In this document: positions 44,386-53,301 of the stretch, in pieces | Layout: each line of letters starts with the position of its first letter | How positions within the stretch are numbered: position 1 is the first letter of the stretch | Assembly: GCA_002371705.1 (NCBI GenBank) | Contig: DFGI01000051.1 | Coordinates: 7,111 to 71,110, forward strand | Origin: Bacteroidales bacterium UBA3754 | GTDB taxonomy: Bacteria; Bacteroidota; Bacteroidia; Bacteroidales; UBA1715 | Direction: 5' to 3' | DNA: 64,000 bases | Translations under genes and position numbers: made by a program | The notes under the pieces: generated by a model | The model's input: only the letters and a program-made list of their open reading frames with translations | Told to the model about the DNA's origin: nothing | Database searches by the model: none

Positions 44386-44998
44386 CGTTTTCGCTATTTT
44401 CTTCGTCAAACGGAAGATTTGCACCTTCTATCGAAATAACCCCCGTTACTTTTTCCACCTGCCAGTCGTTAAACTGGTCATCGGATTTAAAACCTTCGCC
44501 CAAAATAATATCGTCGGGAGTGCTCACTTGCACTTTTTTATTGGAATAAATAATTCCATTCCGTTGGTCCCACACCAAATATTCGGTGTTTAAGCGTTCG
44601 TGGTTATTATTGTTTTGCGCAACAACATTTCCTCTCGCCTCCCAAATATCTTTGTCGCCATAGTTCACCGCATAATTTGCGGTTATCCACGACAGTGTAT
44701 CGGGATACGAAGAATATTGCACGACCGAAATGCCCTGTGGAAACTCCATTTTGTCGGCAGCGTCCTCCTCGTTGTCCATTTTTGTTTTGGTTATGCAGGG
44801 AGTGGATATGCTTATCACAATTTTGCCATATTCTGTTTGGGTGAATTGGATGTTTTCGCCCGATAATTCAGGCAGTTTTTCCAATTCAGAAACCTTTATG
44901 ACATTTTTCATATCGTTGCTACACGAAAAAAACGATATAATGGCCATTACAACCATTATATCGCATAAGAGATTCCTATATATTTGTTTTCCAACCAC
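44378..44998 (-). CDS. lptC: LptC, lipopolysaccharide export periplasmic protein
   Basis: A 206-residue LptC-like protein that passes LPS from the inner membrane ABC transporter to the periplasmic bridge. The N-terminus has a lipobox (ISFFSC), as in other Bacteroidetes. The beta-jellyroll strands (TQTEYGKIVISISTP, EARGNVVAQNN, TEYLVWDQRNGIIYSN) fit the family. The GTG start directly follows the TPR gene stop (TAAGTG). Confidence 0.88.
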   Translation of the reverse strand: MVGKQIYRNLLCDIMVVMAIISFFSCSNDMKNVIKVSELEKLPELSGENIQFTQTEYGKIVISISTPCITKTKMDNEEDAADKMEFPQGISVVQYSSYPDTLSWITANYAVNYGDKDIWEARGNVVAQNNNNHERLNTEYLVWDQRNGIIYSNKKVQVSTPDDIILGEGFKSDDQFNDWQVEKVTGVISIEGANLPFDEENSENDE

Positions 44999-46309
44999 TT
45001 ACTTAACCTTTGCGGTTGTAGTCATATTAATCCAACAGCCTACATTTTGCGAAGCACCTTCTGTCACATTGTAGCCAAACAGAGCCTCAACATCCGGGAA
45101 GCGAGCCTTGAAACTTGCCGCATAACTATTTGCCTGCGAAGCGATTGATGGGTCAACTGCTTTTGCTTTTTGGCACATATCGTATGCAACCCAATACACT
45201 TTCCATTTTTCCAGTTCAGGGAATTCGGCTCCCGAAGCGCATCCGTTAACACCTTCAGCATACTTGTTGGCAATCACCAAATAAGCAGATCCCATATTTG
45301 GATTGAGCGCCAATGCTTTATGTGCGTACGAAACGCTTGTTGGACCACTTGTGTTGTATGCCATCTTGTAGTACACATTTGCTTTTTTATCGTTGTCTGT
45401 TTCCAGTTCAACAGATTCCTTATAATATTCCAGCGCTTTTGAAACCTGTTTTTTAGCAACATACATATCGCCAATAGCACGTTTTGACTGTGCCGATGGT
45501 TCAAGTTTATCCAACTCAACAGCAGCATTGAAATACAAATCTGTTGATGCACAATCCTTACCCATATTGTCGGTGATTTTCTTCAACAAAGCAACATTTG
45601 TAGGGTCAGCTTTGAATTGCGGTTCGAACAACGCAACCAAATCATTGCAATCGGGTTTCACGCTCAAAAACAATTGTTCGATGTTTGCCAATTGTTTTTC
45701 GCAAGCCTGACCGTTTTTCGTACCTTTTTCAATATTATAGGTAAAAATGTCGGCAATTTGCTGATACAACGCAATCACATCGGTTTTCGACATTGAACCT
45801 TTTTGATATTTGGTAACAGCAGTTTGGAGACAAATCACCATTGTTTTTGCTTCGGCATTGTTACCCATTGCGTCAACTGATTTTTTACAATATTCATAGG
45901 CTTGTTCGTATTGGGCAGGGTCCAACAAAAACAAATCGGCGCCTTTTTTACCAATATAATTAGACTCCTCGCCAAAGTATTGAATTCGACGGTCGTAAAT
46001 CATCATAATGGTATCAAGATACTGTTTCTTTACCGCAGCATCTTTTTCCTTATTGTACAACGCAGTGAACATAGTCACACCGTGAGGTACGTACATGTTT
46101 TTCGATGCTGTAGGACAATTGAAGAACAAATTTCTCCACGCTTTGAACGTTTCTGGTGTAAAGTTCTTCGATGCGTTTTCATTTTTATACCGTTGTTGGT
46201 AAATAGCCTGATTCTGCAAACAGAACGTATCTTTTTGCTCTTGCGCGATTGCATTTCCTACGGAAAATACAATTGTTGCTGTCGTGAAAATTTTGAATAA
46301 CCGTTTCAT
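44999..46309 (-). CDS. Periplasmic TPR protein
   Basis: A 436-residue exported protein: signal peptide (ends GNAIAQ) and several TPR-like helix pairs (for example LYFNAAVELDKLEPSAQS and KALEYYKESVELETDND). It lies between an outer membrane protein gene and lptC with no gaps, so it likely acts in envelope assembly. Confidence 0.8.
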   Translation of the reverse strand: MKRLFKIFTTATIVFSVGNAIAQEQKDTFCLQNQAIYQQRYKNENASKNFTPETFKAWRNLFFNCPTASKNMYVPHGVTMFTALYNKEKDAAVKKQYLDTIMMIYDRRIQYFGEESNYIGKKGADLFLLDPAQYEQAYEYCKKSVDAMGNNAEAKTMVICLQTAVTKYQKGSMSKTDVIALYQQIADIFTYNIEKGTKNGQACEKQLANIEQLFLSVKPDCNDLVALFEPQFKADPTNVALLKKITDNMGKDCASTDLYFNAAVELDKLEPSAQSKRAIGDMYVAKKQVSKALEYYKESVELETDNDKKANVYYKMAYNTSGPTSVSYAHKALALNPNMGSAYLVIANKYAEGVNGCASGAEFPELEKWKVYWVAYDMCQKAKAVDPSIASQANSYAASFKARFPDVEALFGYNVTEGASQNVGCWINMTTTAKVK

Positions 46310-46310
46310 C

Positions 46311-47579
46311 TTAATTAATTTTTCGTTTCGTAAACCAAACTTCTTGCAAAGTTACATTTAATTTTAAAAGCATATATGTTTCCTGCAAAGATTTTGCCAA
46401 ACTTGAATTACCTCTGCGACCAAAGTCCAGCGCGATTGCCAAACCATTTTGATTCTGTTTTGGTTTGATTCGTGTACCCACCGAAACACCATATTCACAC
46501 AATTGTTCGGTTTCACCACCATATTGATACATTATCGGCAAATCGCTGTAATGCACGCCCAAACGGAGTGGAATGCGCTGATAGAATTTTGTGGATTTAT
46601 AATTTGGAATTATCTCGCCGCCTAATTTCACATATTTTGTTTGCTGCAAATCAGCAGCGACTTTGCCATAGCAAGAAACGTCGCTCCAATTCTGGAATCC
46701 TGCGTCAACGCCTAACAAAAGAGCATTTTCCACGGAATAACTTACGCCAAAGGCTACTTCCATCGGAATATCGGTGGTGGATTTCTGCGTTACGGTTGAC
46801 ACAGTGTCTTTTTCAATTTCCAACACGCCATTTACCACATACGAGCCAAATTTTTGTGTTTCGCGGTAGGTAAGCTGTTGCGGTGTCCGTATTGTGGCTC
46901 CAAATGTCAATGATTTTGTTTCGTTTAATTGCCACTTATACTGAATGCCTGCATTCCACAAGAAACCCAACGTTTTATATTCCAACAGTCTCCTTGAATT
47001 AAATGCCGTTGATTCCTTAAATGTATTTTCGCCAGTATATGAGGTTGTTCCAAACAAAAATGCGGCATTTGCTCCAACCGACAATCCCTTGAACAACCGC
47101 ACGCCCGTACTCAAAACAACTTGATTTACACCGCCATTGCCAGAATATGAATACGAAGCAACAGAGTCGGTATAATTCATTTCGTAGCCAACGCTGTTGA
47201 ACGGTAAAATACCAACTGCGCAGCCCCAACGGTTCTCAATAATCGGGAAAGCCAACGACATAGTTTCCAAACCGACACTCGTAACCGTTGCCGAGCCAGA
47301 TTCTTCCTGTAATTTTCTCACATTAACCCCCAAACCAACATTGAACAAAAACGATTCTTTTTGAACACTGGATTGATTTGCTGGATTGGCGAAATGGATC
47401 TGCACAGGAGAAAATACGCCTACTCCGATTCCGCCCATAGCCTGCGTGTATGCATTTGAAAACGAATACATTTCGCCGTAGCCAAAACGAGAGAACGGGG
47501 ATTTTGTCTGCCGTTGCGCGAACAATCCCGTTGTGCAGGCAACTAAAACAAATACAATTATATATAGTTTACGCTTCAT
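46311..47579 (-). CDS. Outer membrane protein (SPFSRFGYG family)
   Basis: A 422-residue barrel with signal peptide (ends TGLFAQ) and the N-terminal motif SPFSRFGYGE, AMGGIGVGV and FANPANQSS, near the FadL-type fold. This protein is conserved beside coaX in Bacteroidetes. It overlaps the coaX end by 11 bases. Confidence 0.8.
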   Translation of the reverse strand: MKRKLYIIVFVLVACTTGLFAQRQTKSPFSRFGYGEMYSFSNAYTQAMGGIGVGVFSPVQIHFANPANQSSVQKESFLFNVGLGVNVRKLQEESGSATVTSVGLETMSLAFPIIENRWGCAVGILPFNSVGYEMNYTDSVASYSYSGNGGVNQVVLSTGVRLFKGLSVGANAAFLFGTTSYTGENTFKESTAFNSRRLLEYKTLGFLWNAGIQYKWQLNETKSLTFGATIRTPQQLTYRETQKFGSYVVNGVLEIEKDTVSTVTQKSTTDIPMEVAFGVSYSVENALLLGVDAGFQNWSDVSCYGKVAADLQQTKYVKLGGEIIPNYKSTKFYQRIPLRLGVHYSDLPIMYQYGGETEQLCEYGVSVGTRIKPKQNQNGLAIALDFGRRGNSSLAKSLQETYMLLKLNVTLQEVWFTKRKIN

Positions 47580-48291
47580 TATATTTCAAAATTACATATA
47601 GTCCCAATGCGACCAAATTTTGATGTGCAAAGATGGTATTTTTTATATTCTTTTCAAAGAAATGACAATCTCCACCTGTAAAGAAAATCGCAACATCTTG
47701 ATACTTAGCCTCATAAAACCGAATATATTCTTCTATCTCATATTTTATACCAAGCACTACGCCATTAACAACCGCCTCGTGCGTAGTTTTTCCGATTTCG
47801 CCAACGGAGTCAACAGTTTCTATTAGTGGCAATTTTCCCGTGTATTCGTGCAAGGCCTTAAAACGGGCATGCAATCCCAACGAGATATTTCCGCCGATGA
47901 ACGTGTTATTTTTTTCAACAAAATCAACAGTGATGGCAGTTCCAAAGTCAATCACCAGTTTATGTCTGTCGGGACTGAGCAAATTTGCACCAATAGCAGC
48001 CGCAATTCTATCAAGCCCAAGGGTTTCTGACGTGGCATAAGCAATTTTCATCGGAATTTTCGATGAATGTGTGAATTCATAATATGTAGCGACAGGAAAT
48101 TTTGCCATAATTTCAGCAGTATCGTACGCCGACACATTACAAATCACGGCTTTCTCAAACGTTTCATTGCCGAATCCGACCGACGATGAAAAGAAATCAT
48201 CGTAGGTGGAACGCACAGAACGGAGTATGATTCCATTTTCGAAAACATACCACTTCACATTTGTATTTCCCGCATCAACTACAACTATCAT
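47569..48291 (-). CDS. coaX: Type III pantothenate kinase CoaX
   Basis: A 240-residue kinase for the first step of CoA synthesis. The ASKHA-fold motifs are DAGNTNVKW near the start, LGLDRIAA and DFGTAITVDF. The ATG at 48291 is chosen since the fold begins there and a -7 box (48299-48306) is 7 bases upstream. Confidence 0.93.
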   Translation of the reverse strand: MIVVVDAGNTNVKWYVFENGIILRSVRSTYDDFFSSSVGFGNETFEKAVICNVSAYDTAEIMAKFPVATYYEFTHSSKIPMKIAYATSETLGLDRIAAAIGANLLSPDRHKLVIDFGTAITVDFVEKNNTFIGGNISLGLHARFKALHEYTGKLPLIETVDSVGEIGKTTHEAVVNGVVLGIKYEIEEYIRFYEAKYQDVAIFFTGGDCHFFEKNIKNTIFAHQNLVALGLYVILKYNEA

Positions 48292-48298
48292 TTCACGG

Positions 48299-48306
48299 CA
48301 AAGATA
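48299..48306 (-). promoter_or_regulatory. -7 box of coaX
   Basis: On the minus strand TATCTTTG ends 7 bases before the coaX ATG; this predicts a nearly leaderless message. It is 45 bases from the divergent DUF4294 promoter. Confidence 0.5.
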
Positions 48307-48351
48307 TTGATTCTTTTTCAAGAAAAACGATTTTCTTTTTTTGGTATTGTT

Positions 48352-48383
48352 TTTGCAATCAGAAAAAATATAATTTATATTTG
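48352..48383 (+). promoter_or_regulatory. Housekeeping promoter of the DUF4294 gene
   Basis: TTTG (48352-48355), 20 bases, TATATTTG (48376-48383), 7 bases before ATG 48391. Confidence 0.65.
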
Positions 48384-48390
48384 TTGCGAT

Positions 48391-48975
48391 ATGAAACGGA
48401 TTATTCTCATTACAGTTAGCGTATTACTCTGCTTGTTCGGTAGATGCCAAATGTCTAATATCGGATACGACCTGCCAGGAGTAGTTGAAAATGGCGACAC
48501 AATTGCAGTTGTCCATGTGCCAAAGGTATATATTTTCCCAACGCTGAAATTTGCATCGAAAGATGATTATTACCGCTACAAAAAATTGGTGCGCGATGTA
48601 AAAAAAGTATATCCCTACTCCCAAATAGCGAAAACGACTTTCAAGGAAATTGAAAACATTATGGATTCTTTGCCGAACGAAAGACTTCGTAGAAAATATA
48701 TAAAAGCAAAGGAAGACGAATTGCTCGACCGCTACTATGATGAGTTGTTCGCTATGACAGTCCATCAAGGTGAGATTCTGCTAAAATTAATCAATCGTGA
48801 GTTGAACCGTTCCGCACATGACATAATTAAAGAACTCCGTGGCGGTTTTTCAGCAATTATGTGGCAAAGCATGGCAAAAGTTTTTGGTGAATCGCTCAAA
48901 ACCACCTACGACGCGAACGGTGAAGATATGATGATTGAACGGATTGTGGTTCAAATTGAGCAAGGGGTGATTTGA
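48391..48975 (+). CDS. DUF4294-family exported protein
   Basis: A 194-residue protein with a signal peptide (ends FGRCQ) and the DUF4294 pattern (VYIFPTLKFASKDDYYRYKKLVRDVKKVYPYS, split by family-typical charged helices, then LDRYYDELFAMTVHQG). Function unknown; common in Bacteroidetes. The start is fixed by the promoter at 48352-48383, which lies inside a longer open frame. Confidence 0.8.
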   Translation: MKRIILITVSVLLCLFGRCQMSNIGYDLPGVVENGDTIAVVHVPKVYIFPTLKFASKDDYYRYKKLVRDVKKVYPYSQIAKTTFKEIENIMDSLPNERLRRKYIKAKEDELLDRYYDELFAMTVHQGEILLKLINRELNRSAHDIIKELRGGFSAIMWQSMAKVFGESLKTTYDANGEDMMIERIVVQIEQGVI

Positions 48976-48990
48976 GAGTTAGGAGGTGTA

Positions 48991-50415
48991 TTATATTCCT
49001 TCTCCCGAAAATACCGTTTTAATTGTGTAGAACAACACTTTTATGTCGAGGTAGATCGACATATTTTCAATGTAGATTATATCATATTTCATACGGCTTG
49101 CCATTTCCTCCGGACTTTGCGCATAGCCGTATTTTACTTGTCCGAGCGAGGTAATACCTGGACGAACCTTCTGCAAATGAGTGTAATGCGGAGCAAGTTT
49201 CACAATTCTGTCGATAAAATACTGCCGCTCCGGGCGTGGTCCGACCAACGACATATCACCTTTCAGCACATTGTAGAACTGAGGAATTTCGTCTATTCGG
49301 AATTTACGCATAGTATGTCCCCATTTTGTGATGCGGTCGTCGTGTTCCGACGATAGCTGCGGACCATCTACTTCGGAATCGACCACCATTGAGCGAAATT
49401 TATATATAGTGAAAGGCACGCCATATTGCCCGATACGTTCTTGCTTATAGAACACAGGGCCTTTCGACGAGAGCTTCACCATTATAGCCGTGAAAAGATA
49501 CAATGGAGAACCAAGAATCAAAACCAACAACGACACAATAATATCCATGGCGCGTTTTAGTTTTTCTTCCCAAATCGGCATCACATTCTGGTATATTATA
49601 ATCAACGGCTCTTCGTGGATTGACGTGAATGTTACCCGTCCAGAAACAATATCACAGGTATCGGGAATTGCCTTGATTATCGTTTTTGTGCCTTGCAGGC
49701 ACGACAAAATATGTTCGATATACGTATGTTCCTTAGTTTCGATGGCAATAATCACCTCCTCCACCTTATATTCTTCAATAACTTTCTTGGCATCGTCAAT
49801 TGTGCCCAAATGTGGCATATACTCAGCCATTTGGTATCGTTCCTGCTGAATCACGTTCACGAAACCCACAAACATATTTCCAGCAGATTTTTTTGCGGAT
49901 TGTAACCGTTTGTACAATTGTTCCGCTTTTTCGTTACTGCCAACCAACAATGTGTTGAATCCGATTTTTCGGGAACGGATTTTATTTGTGGTGGACGTTG
50001 TGATTATAACACGGGGAATGTATGAAATCACAAACTGGAGGACAATCAATGTTATATATAACTCGTAATATGCTGTGTATGAAGGCACATTGTCGTTAAG
50101 GATTATGGCAAAAAACAAAATCGAAGAACCCAGAACGCTCATCAACAACGTAGTCAGGAATTCCTTCAAACGCGATTTTCTGTAAATGTTTTTGTAATAG
50201 CCACTTAAATAATACAACAAAATCCACATCAGCGGAATAAACACAAGTCCGTACATATAATGGGCATCGCTCAGAAAAAGCGTGCGCAATTCCGGATTTT
50301 CAAGATAATATGCGTCAATGAATTCATTACGGAAAAAGAAGAACAACGTCCACACGATTGCCGCCGTGAGGAAATCACACACAATATATAATAGTACGTG
50401 CCTTGTTTTGTTCAT
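48991..50415 (-). CDS. Polyprenyl glycosylphosphotransferase (WcaJ/PssY-type)
   Basis: A 474-residue membrane enzyme that transfers a sugar-1-phosphate onto undecaprenyl phosphate to start a surface polysaccharide. Four N-terminal transmembrane helices and a CoA-binding-like middle are followed by the sugar transferase domain (KRAMDIIVSLLVLI, YKQERIG, RKFRIDEIPQFYNVLKGDMSLVGPRPE, split here by text). ATG 50415 is preferred over GTG 50469 since a -7 box TATTTTTG lies at 50432-50439, but the longer version overlapping the radical SAM stop is also possible. Confidence 0.88.
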   Translation of the reverse strand: MNKTRHVLLYIVCDFLTAAIVWTLFFFFRNEFIDAYYLENPELRTLFLSDAHYMYGLVFIPLMWILLYYLSGYYKNIYRKSRLKEFLTTLLMSVLGSSILFFAIILNDNVPSYTAYYELYITLIVLQFVISYIPRVIITTSTTNKIRSRKIGFNTLLVGSNEKAEQLYKRLQSAKKSAGNMFVGFVNVIQQERYQMAEYMPHLGTIDDAKKVIEEYKVEEVIIAIETKEHTYIEHILSCLQGTKTIIKAIPDTCDIVSGRVTFTSIHEEPLIIIYQNVMPIWEEKLKRAMDIIVSLLVLILGSPLYLFTAIMVKLSSKGPVFYKQERIGQYGVPFTIYKFRSMVVDSEVDGPQLSSEHDDRITKWGHTMRKFRIDEIPQFYNVLKGDMSLVGPRPERQYFIDRIVKLAPHYTHLQKVRPGITSLGQVKYGYAQSPEEMASRMKYDIIYIENMSIYLDIKVLFYTIKTVFSGEGI

Positions 50416-50461
50416 ATCACAATCTTTACCGCAAAAATATTCTATTTTTTGAATTGCAGGT

Positions 50462-51457
50462 TTACTCACTACAATTTTGGCACATCTTTATTTGTTTTCG
50501 ATTTGTATGCACCTGTTTTCGAAATGAGTTATACGAATCGGAGCGCCAGATATTCTGGAGTGAATCGGAATACAATGAGCCGAATGCGAACATGTGGTTC
50601 TTGTCGAAACAGCACGGCAATACATTCCCGTTCCACGCTATGATACACGAACTCCACATTTTCCAACAACGATTTTTTAATTCTTTTTTAATATTCAACG
50701 TACCATTTGTAACGGAATATCTGCTGTTTTTATTTGACGGAAGCATATCAATATTTTGCGCATCGTAGAATTGCGCAGTCTTAAACGCCACTATGTCAGC
50801 ACCATATAATTTTCCAATAGCACGGATTTCATCAGTATGCGTTTCGGTGTGCTTAAACAACAAACATTGCAGTTCCACCAACGGGAAATGCGATTTCTGG
50901 CGTTTTTTTGCATCCTGAATAGCCTTCATACCATCGAGAACTTTCTGGAAACTACCATTCCTACGATATTTTTCGTATGATTCCTGATTGTAGCCATCCA
51001 ACGAAATTATCAATTTTGTAAGACCAGATTTCACAATTTCGTCGGCATTTTGAGGCGTAATGAAATGGGCGTTAGATGAAATTGACGTAGGAATATTTGC
51101 ATCTTCCGCCAATTTTATAATTTCAATAATTGATTCATTTACAAATGGTTCACCCTGAAAATATAAATTTGCGAACAGCACCGATTGCTTAATTTGCGGA
51201 ATGAGCGTTTTGCACAATTTAAGTTGCATTTTTCCCTTTGGAACAATGCTGCTCTTGTTTCCCGTAGGGCATTCGGGACATTGAAGATTGCAAATATTCG
51301 TAGGCTCTATGCTGATGAACGCTGGCATTCCCTTACAAACATGATTACCCCAAATGCGCGATGCACAATACGAAACGTACAACACACAAAGATTCCACAG
51401 CCGTTGGAATGACAGACTTTTAAGAATTCGTCCGAATAGAAGGCAATAGAATCTCAT
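50462..51457 (-). CDS. Radical SAM/SPASM-domain enzyme
   Basis: A 331-residue radical SAM protein. The SAM cluster is bound by CNLQCPEC (C-x3-C-x2-C), and the C-terminal SPASM part has further cysteines (CWKMWSSC, LPCCFD, MCQNC). Such enzymes modify peptides, sugars or glycan precursors. It lies upstream of the sugar transferase and may serve the same glycan pathway. ATG 51457 is fixed by the promoter at 51470-51499. Confidence 0.85.
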   Translation of the reverse strand: MRFYCLLFGRILKSLSFQRLWNLCVLYVSYCASRIWGNHVCKGMPAFISIEPTNICNLQCPECPTGNKSSIVPKGKMQLKLCKTLIPQIKQSVLFANLYFQGEPFVNESIIEIIKLAEDANIPTSISSNAHFITPQNADEIVKSGLTKLIISLDGYNQESYEKYRRNGSFQKVLDGMKAIQDAKKRQKSHFPLVELQCLLFKHTETHTDEIRAIGKLYGADIVAFKTAQFYDAQNIDMLPSNKNSRYSVTNGTLNIKKELKNRCWKMWSSCIIAWNGNVLPCCFDKNHMFAFGSLYSDSLQNIWRSDSYNSFRKQVHTNRKQIKMCQNCSE

Positions 51458-51469
51458 ATCGTTGGAAGG

Positions 51470-51499
51470 CAAATATACAACTAATGTTCGACATACAAA
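51470..51499 (-). promoter_or_regulatory. Housekeeping promoter of the radical SAM gene
   Basis: On the minus strand TTTG (51496-51499), 18 bases, TATATTTG (51470-51477), 12 bases before the ATG. Confidence 0.7.
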
Positions 51500-51597
51500 A
51501 TAAGATTTTCCGTTCCGTTTGGATTGCAAAGTTTATGGGAATTTTGCGTACCTTGTCAGAAATTTATTGTGTTTTTGAAAAAAAATCACAATTATGA

Positions 51598-51631
51598 TGC
51601 AGTCTTTTCGCATTTTTCGAACTATATATAT
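51598..51631 (+). promoter_or_regulatory. Candidate ECF-type promoter motif, copy P1 (before the sigma-barrel gene)
   Basis: TGCAGTCTTTT (51598-51608), 15 bases, ATATATAT (51624-51631). The same layout occurs at 55318-55352 and 60856-60890. It is unlike the TTTG/TAnnTTTG housekeeping promoters. The AT run ends 8 bases before the ATG at 51640. Its position in front of the sigma gene fits self-activation. Confidence 0.6.
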
Positions 51632-51639
51632 GGAGATTT

Positions 51640-53229
51640 ATGACCTCGGTGGAGATAACAAAATTGATAGGAAGGTGCAGACAGGGTGATTCCGAAGCCC
51701 TTGGTGAACTATACACCTTATACGCCAAACGGATGAGAGGCGTATGCCGACGCTATCTATCTGACAAACAAGCCATCAACGATGTGCTGCACGATTCGTT
51801 TGTGATTATCTTCACCTCGTTCGACAAGTTGCGTGACGACAGCAAAGCGGAGGTTTGGATGATGTCGATAACGAGAAACGTGGCGGCGAAATATACAGAA
51901 TACCAGAAAACACATCAGAATGTTGCAATTGACGACACCGACAACAATGAATTTCTCATAGAAGACGCATTTCCAAAGGAAGCAAAAGAAATTTCCCTAA
52001 CCGAAATGATGGATTTGGTTGACAAACTTCCTGAGGGTTATGGCAAAATATTTCGATTGGCTGTGTTCGACGGACTTTCGCACAAGGAGATAGCCGCCGT
52101 GCTTAACATTGACCCACATTCGTCGTCATCGCAATTAGCACGGGCGAAACAATTGCTCCGCAAAATCATTCAGCAATATTGGGCAGTGTTGTTGCTTCTT
52201 ATTCCCGTGGCATTCTATTTCCTCCGCAAAGAAGATTCCATTGCCGATGGCGAAACCCCTATTGTGGTGAATCAGAGCGAAACGCCGACCATTCAGCCGA
52301 CGGAACAACCTCAACAGCCAACAATGGTTATGCAGCAACCGACACAACAAACAGCACCAACTGCCAGACCACAACAGTCTGCTGGTGGCTATATGAACAA
52401 ATCCGCCCTATCCGATACGACGGAAACTGAGGTAGCCCACAACGCCACCACATCCGACACGTTGCTTGACAACTGCGATTTCGATACGATTCAAACCATT
52501 CAAAAGATTGTTGAAACGCCATATTACACCCCTACGAACATTTTCCCTGAAAAGCCTATGCACGGCTCAAACACGCCACAATTATGGGCAATGAAATTTG
52601 CATACGCAGGAAGTTATGATGAACAACAAGCATCATCTTCGATAGTCGGTCATATTATACCAGAAGGGCAGGGTTATAATCCTGGTAGTGGTGAAAACAA
52701 CTACGACACCGTTCGATACACAAGCCATCACTATATGCCTATAGTATTGACGTTAAGCACGCATCGCGACGTGAACAAGCGGTTTGGTGTGGAAACAGGA
52801 ATCAGTTACATACGTTTGGGTTCCGATTTCGAGAAAGATTCCAGTCAGATAATCAGCCGCGAACCGTTGCAGACCATCCATTATGTCGGCATTCCTGTAA
52901 AAGGCATCTACAACGTGCTGAGCGTGAAGAAACTGAGCCTTTACGGAAATATTGGCGTGACTATGGAAATTCCTATCCATTCCACATTCAACAAAAACGG
53001 AATCCTGCACAACACGAACGAAAGCCTTGATACCGCCAACATACGCGTTCCTTTGCAATGGTCGCTTAGCACGGGATTTGGTTTGCAATACAGCATTACG
53101 CCAAACATTGGCATTTTTGCCGAACCAAGCATACGGTACTACATTCCGACAGCAGGCAAATTGGAAACCTACTGCACGGAACATCCGTTCACGTTCTCAT
53201 TGCCTGTGGGAATAAGATTTACATGGTAG
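51640..53229 (+). CDS. ECF sigma factor fused through an inner-membrane helix and linker to an outer-membrane beta-barrel
   Basis: A 529-residue protein with four parts. (1) Residues 9-90: sigma region 2 (LIGRCRQGDSEALGELY, DVLHDSFVIIF). (2) Residues 118-178: sigma region 4 with helix-turn-helix (LPEGYGKIFRLAVFDGLSHK, then EIAAVLNIDP and SQLARAKQLLRK). (3) Residues 180-195: one hydrophobic helix (YWAVLLLLIPVAFYFL) directly after sigma region 4, then a Pro/Gln/Thr-rich linker (about 200-300, e.g. QPTEQPQQPT). (4) About 312-529: amphipathic strands ending LPVGIRFTW, a typical outer membrane beta-signal with terminal aromatic residue. No anti-sigma domain lies between. Dual-membrane-spanning anti-sigma factors (Dma) are known in Bacteroides; here the sigma itself appears to be tethered. 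A motif shared with two downstream genes lies in its promoter. Function as envelope sensor is inference. Confidence 0.85.
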   Translation: MTSVEITKLIGRCRQGDSEALGELYTLYAKRMRGVCRRYLSDKQAINDVLHDSFVIIFTSFDKLRDDSKAEVWMMSITRNVAAKYTEYQKTHQNVAIDDTDNNEFLIEDAFPKEAKEISLTEMMDLVDKLPEGYGKIFRLAVFDGLSHKEIAAVLNIDPHSSSSQLARAKQLLRKIIQQYWAVLLLLIPVAFYFLRKEDSIADGETPIVVNQSETPTIQPTEQPQQPTMVMQQPTQQTAPTARPQQSAGGYMNKSALSDTTETEVAHNATTSDTLLDNCDFDTIQTIQKIVETPYYTPTNIFPEKPMHGSNTPQLWAMKFAYAGSYDEQQASSSIVGHIIPEGQGYNPGSGENNYDTVRYTSHHYMPIVLTLSTHRDVNKRFGVETGISYIRLGSDFEKDSSQIISREPLQTIHYVGIPVKGIYNVLSVKKLSLYGNIGVTMEIPIHSTFNKNGILHNTNESLDTANIRVPLQWSLSTGFGLQYSITPNIGIFAEPSIRYYIPTAGKLETYCTEHPFTFSLPVGIRFTW

Positions 53230-53301
53230 ATGTCCAGAATTGGAAGTATAAGCAAAAAGTGTTTATTTTGTAAAAAATAAGCATTTGATGCTGATTGGAT
53301 T

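Noticed and set aside
53230..53301. Fourth copy of the shared sigma motif before the M4 peptidase gene
   Set aside because: Neither TGCAGTCTTTT nor the ATATATAT run is present in this spacer.
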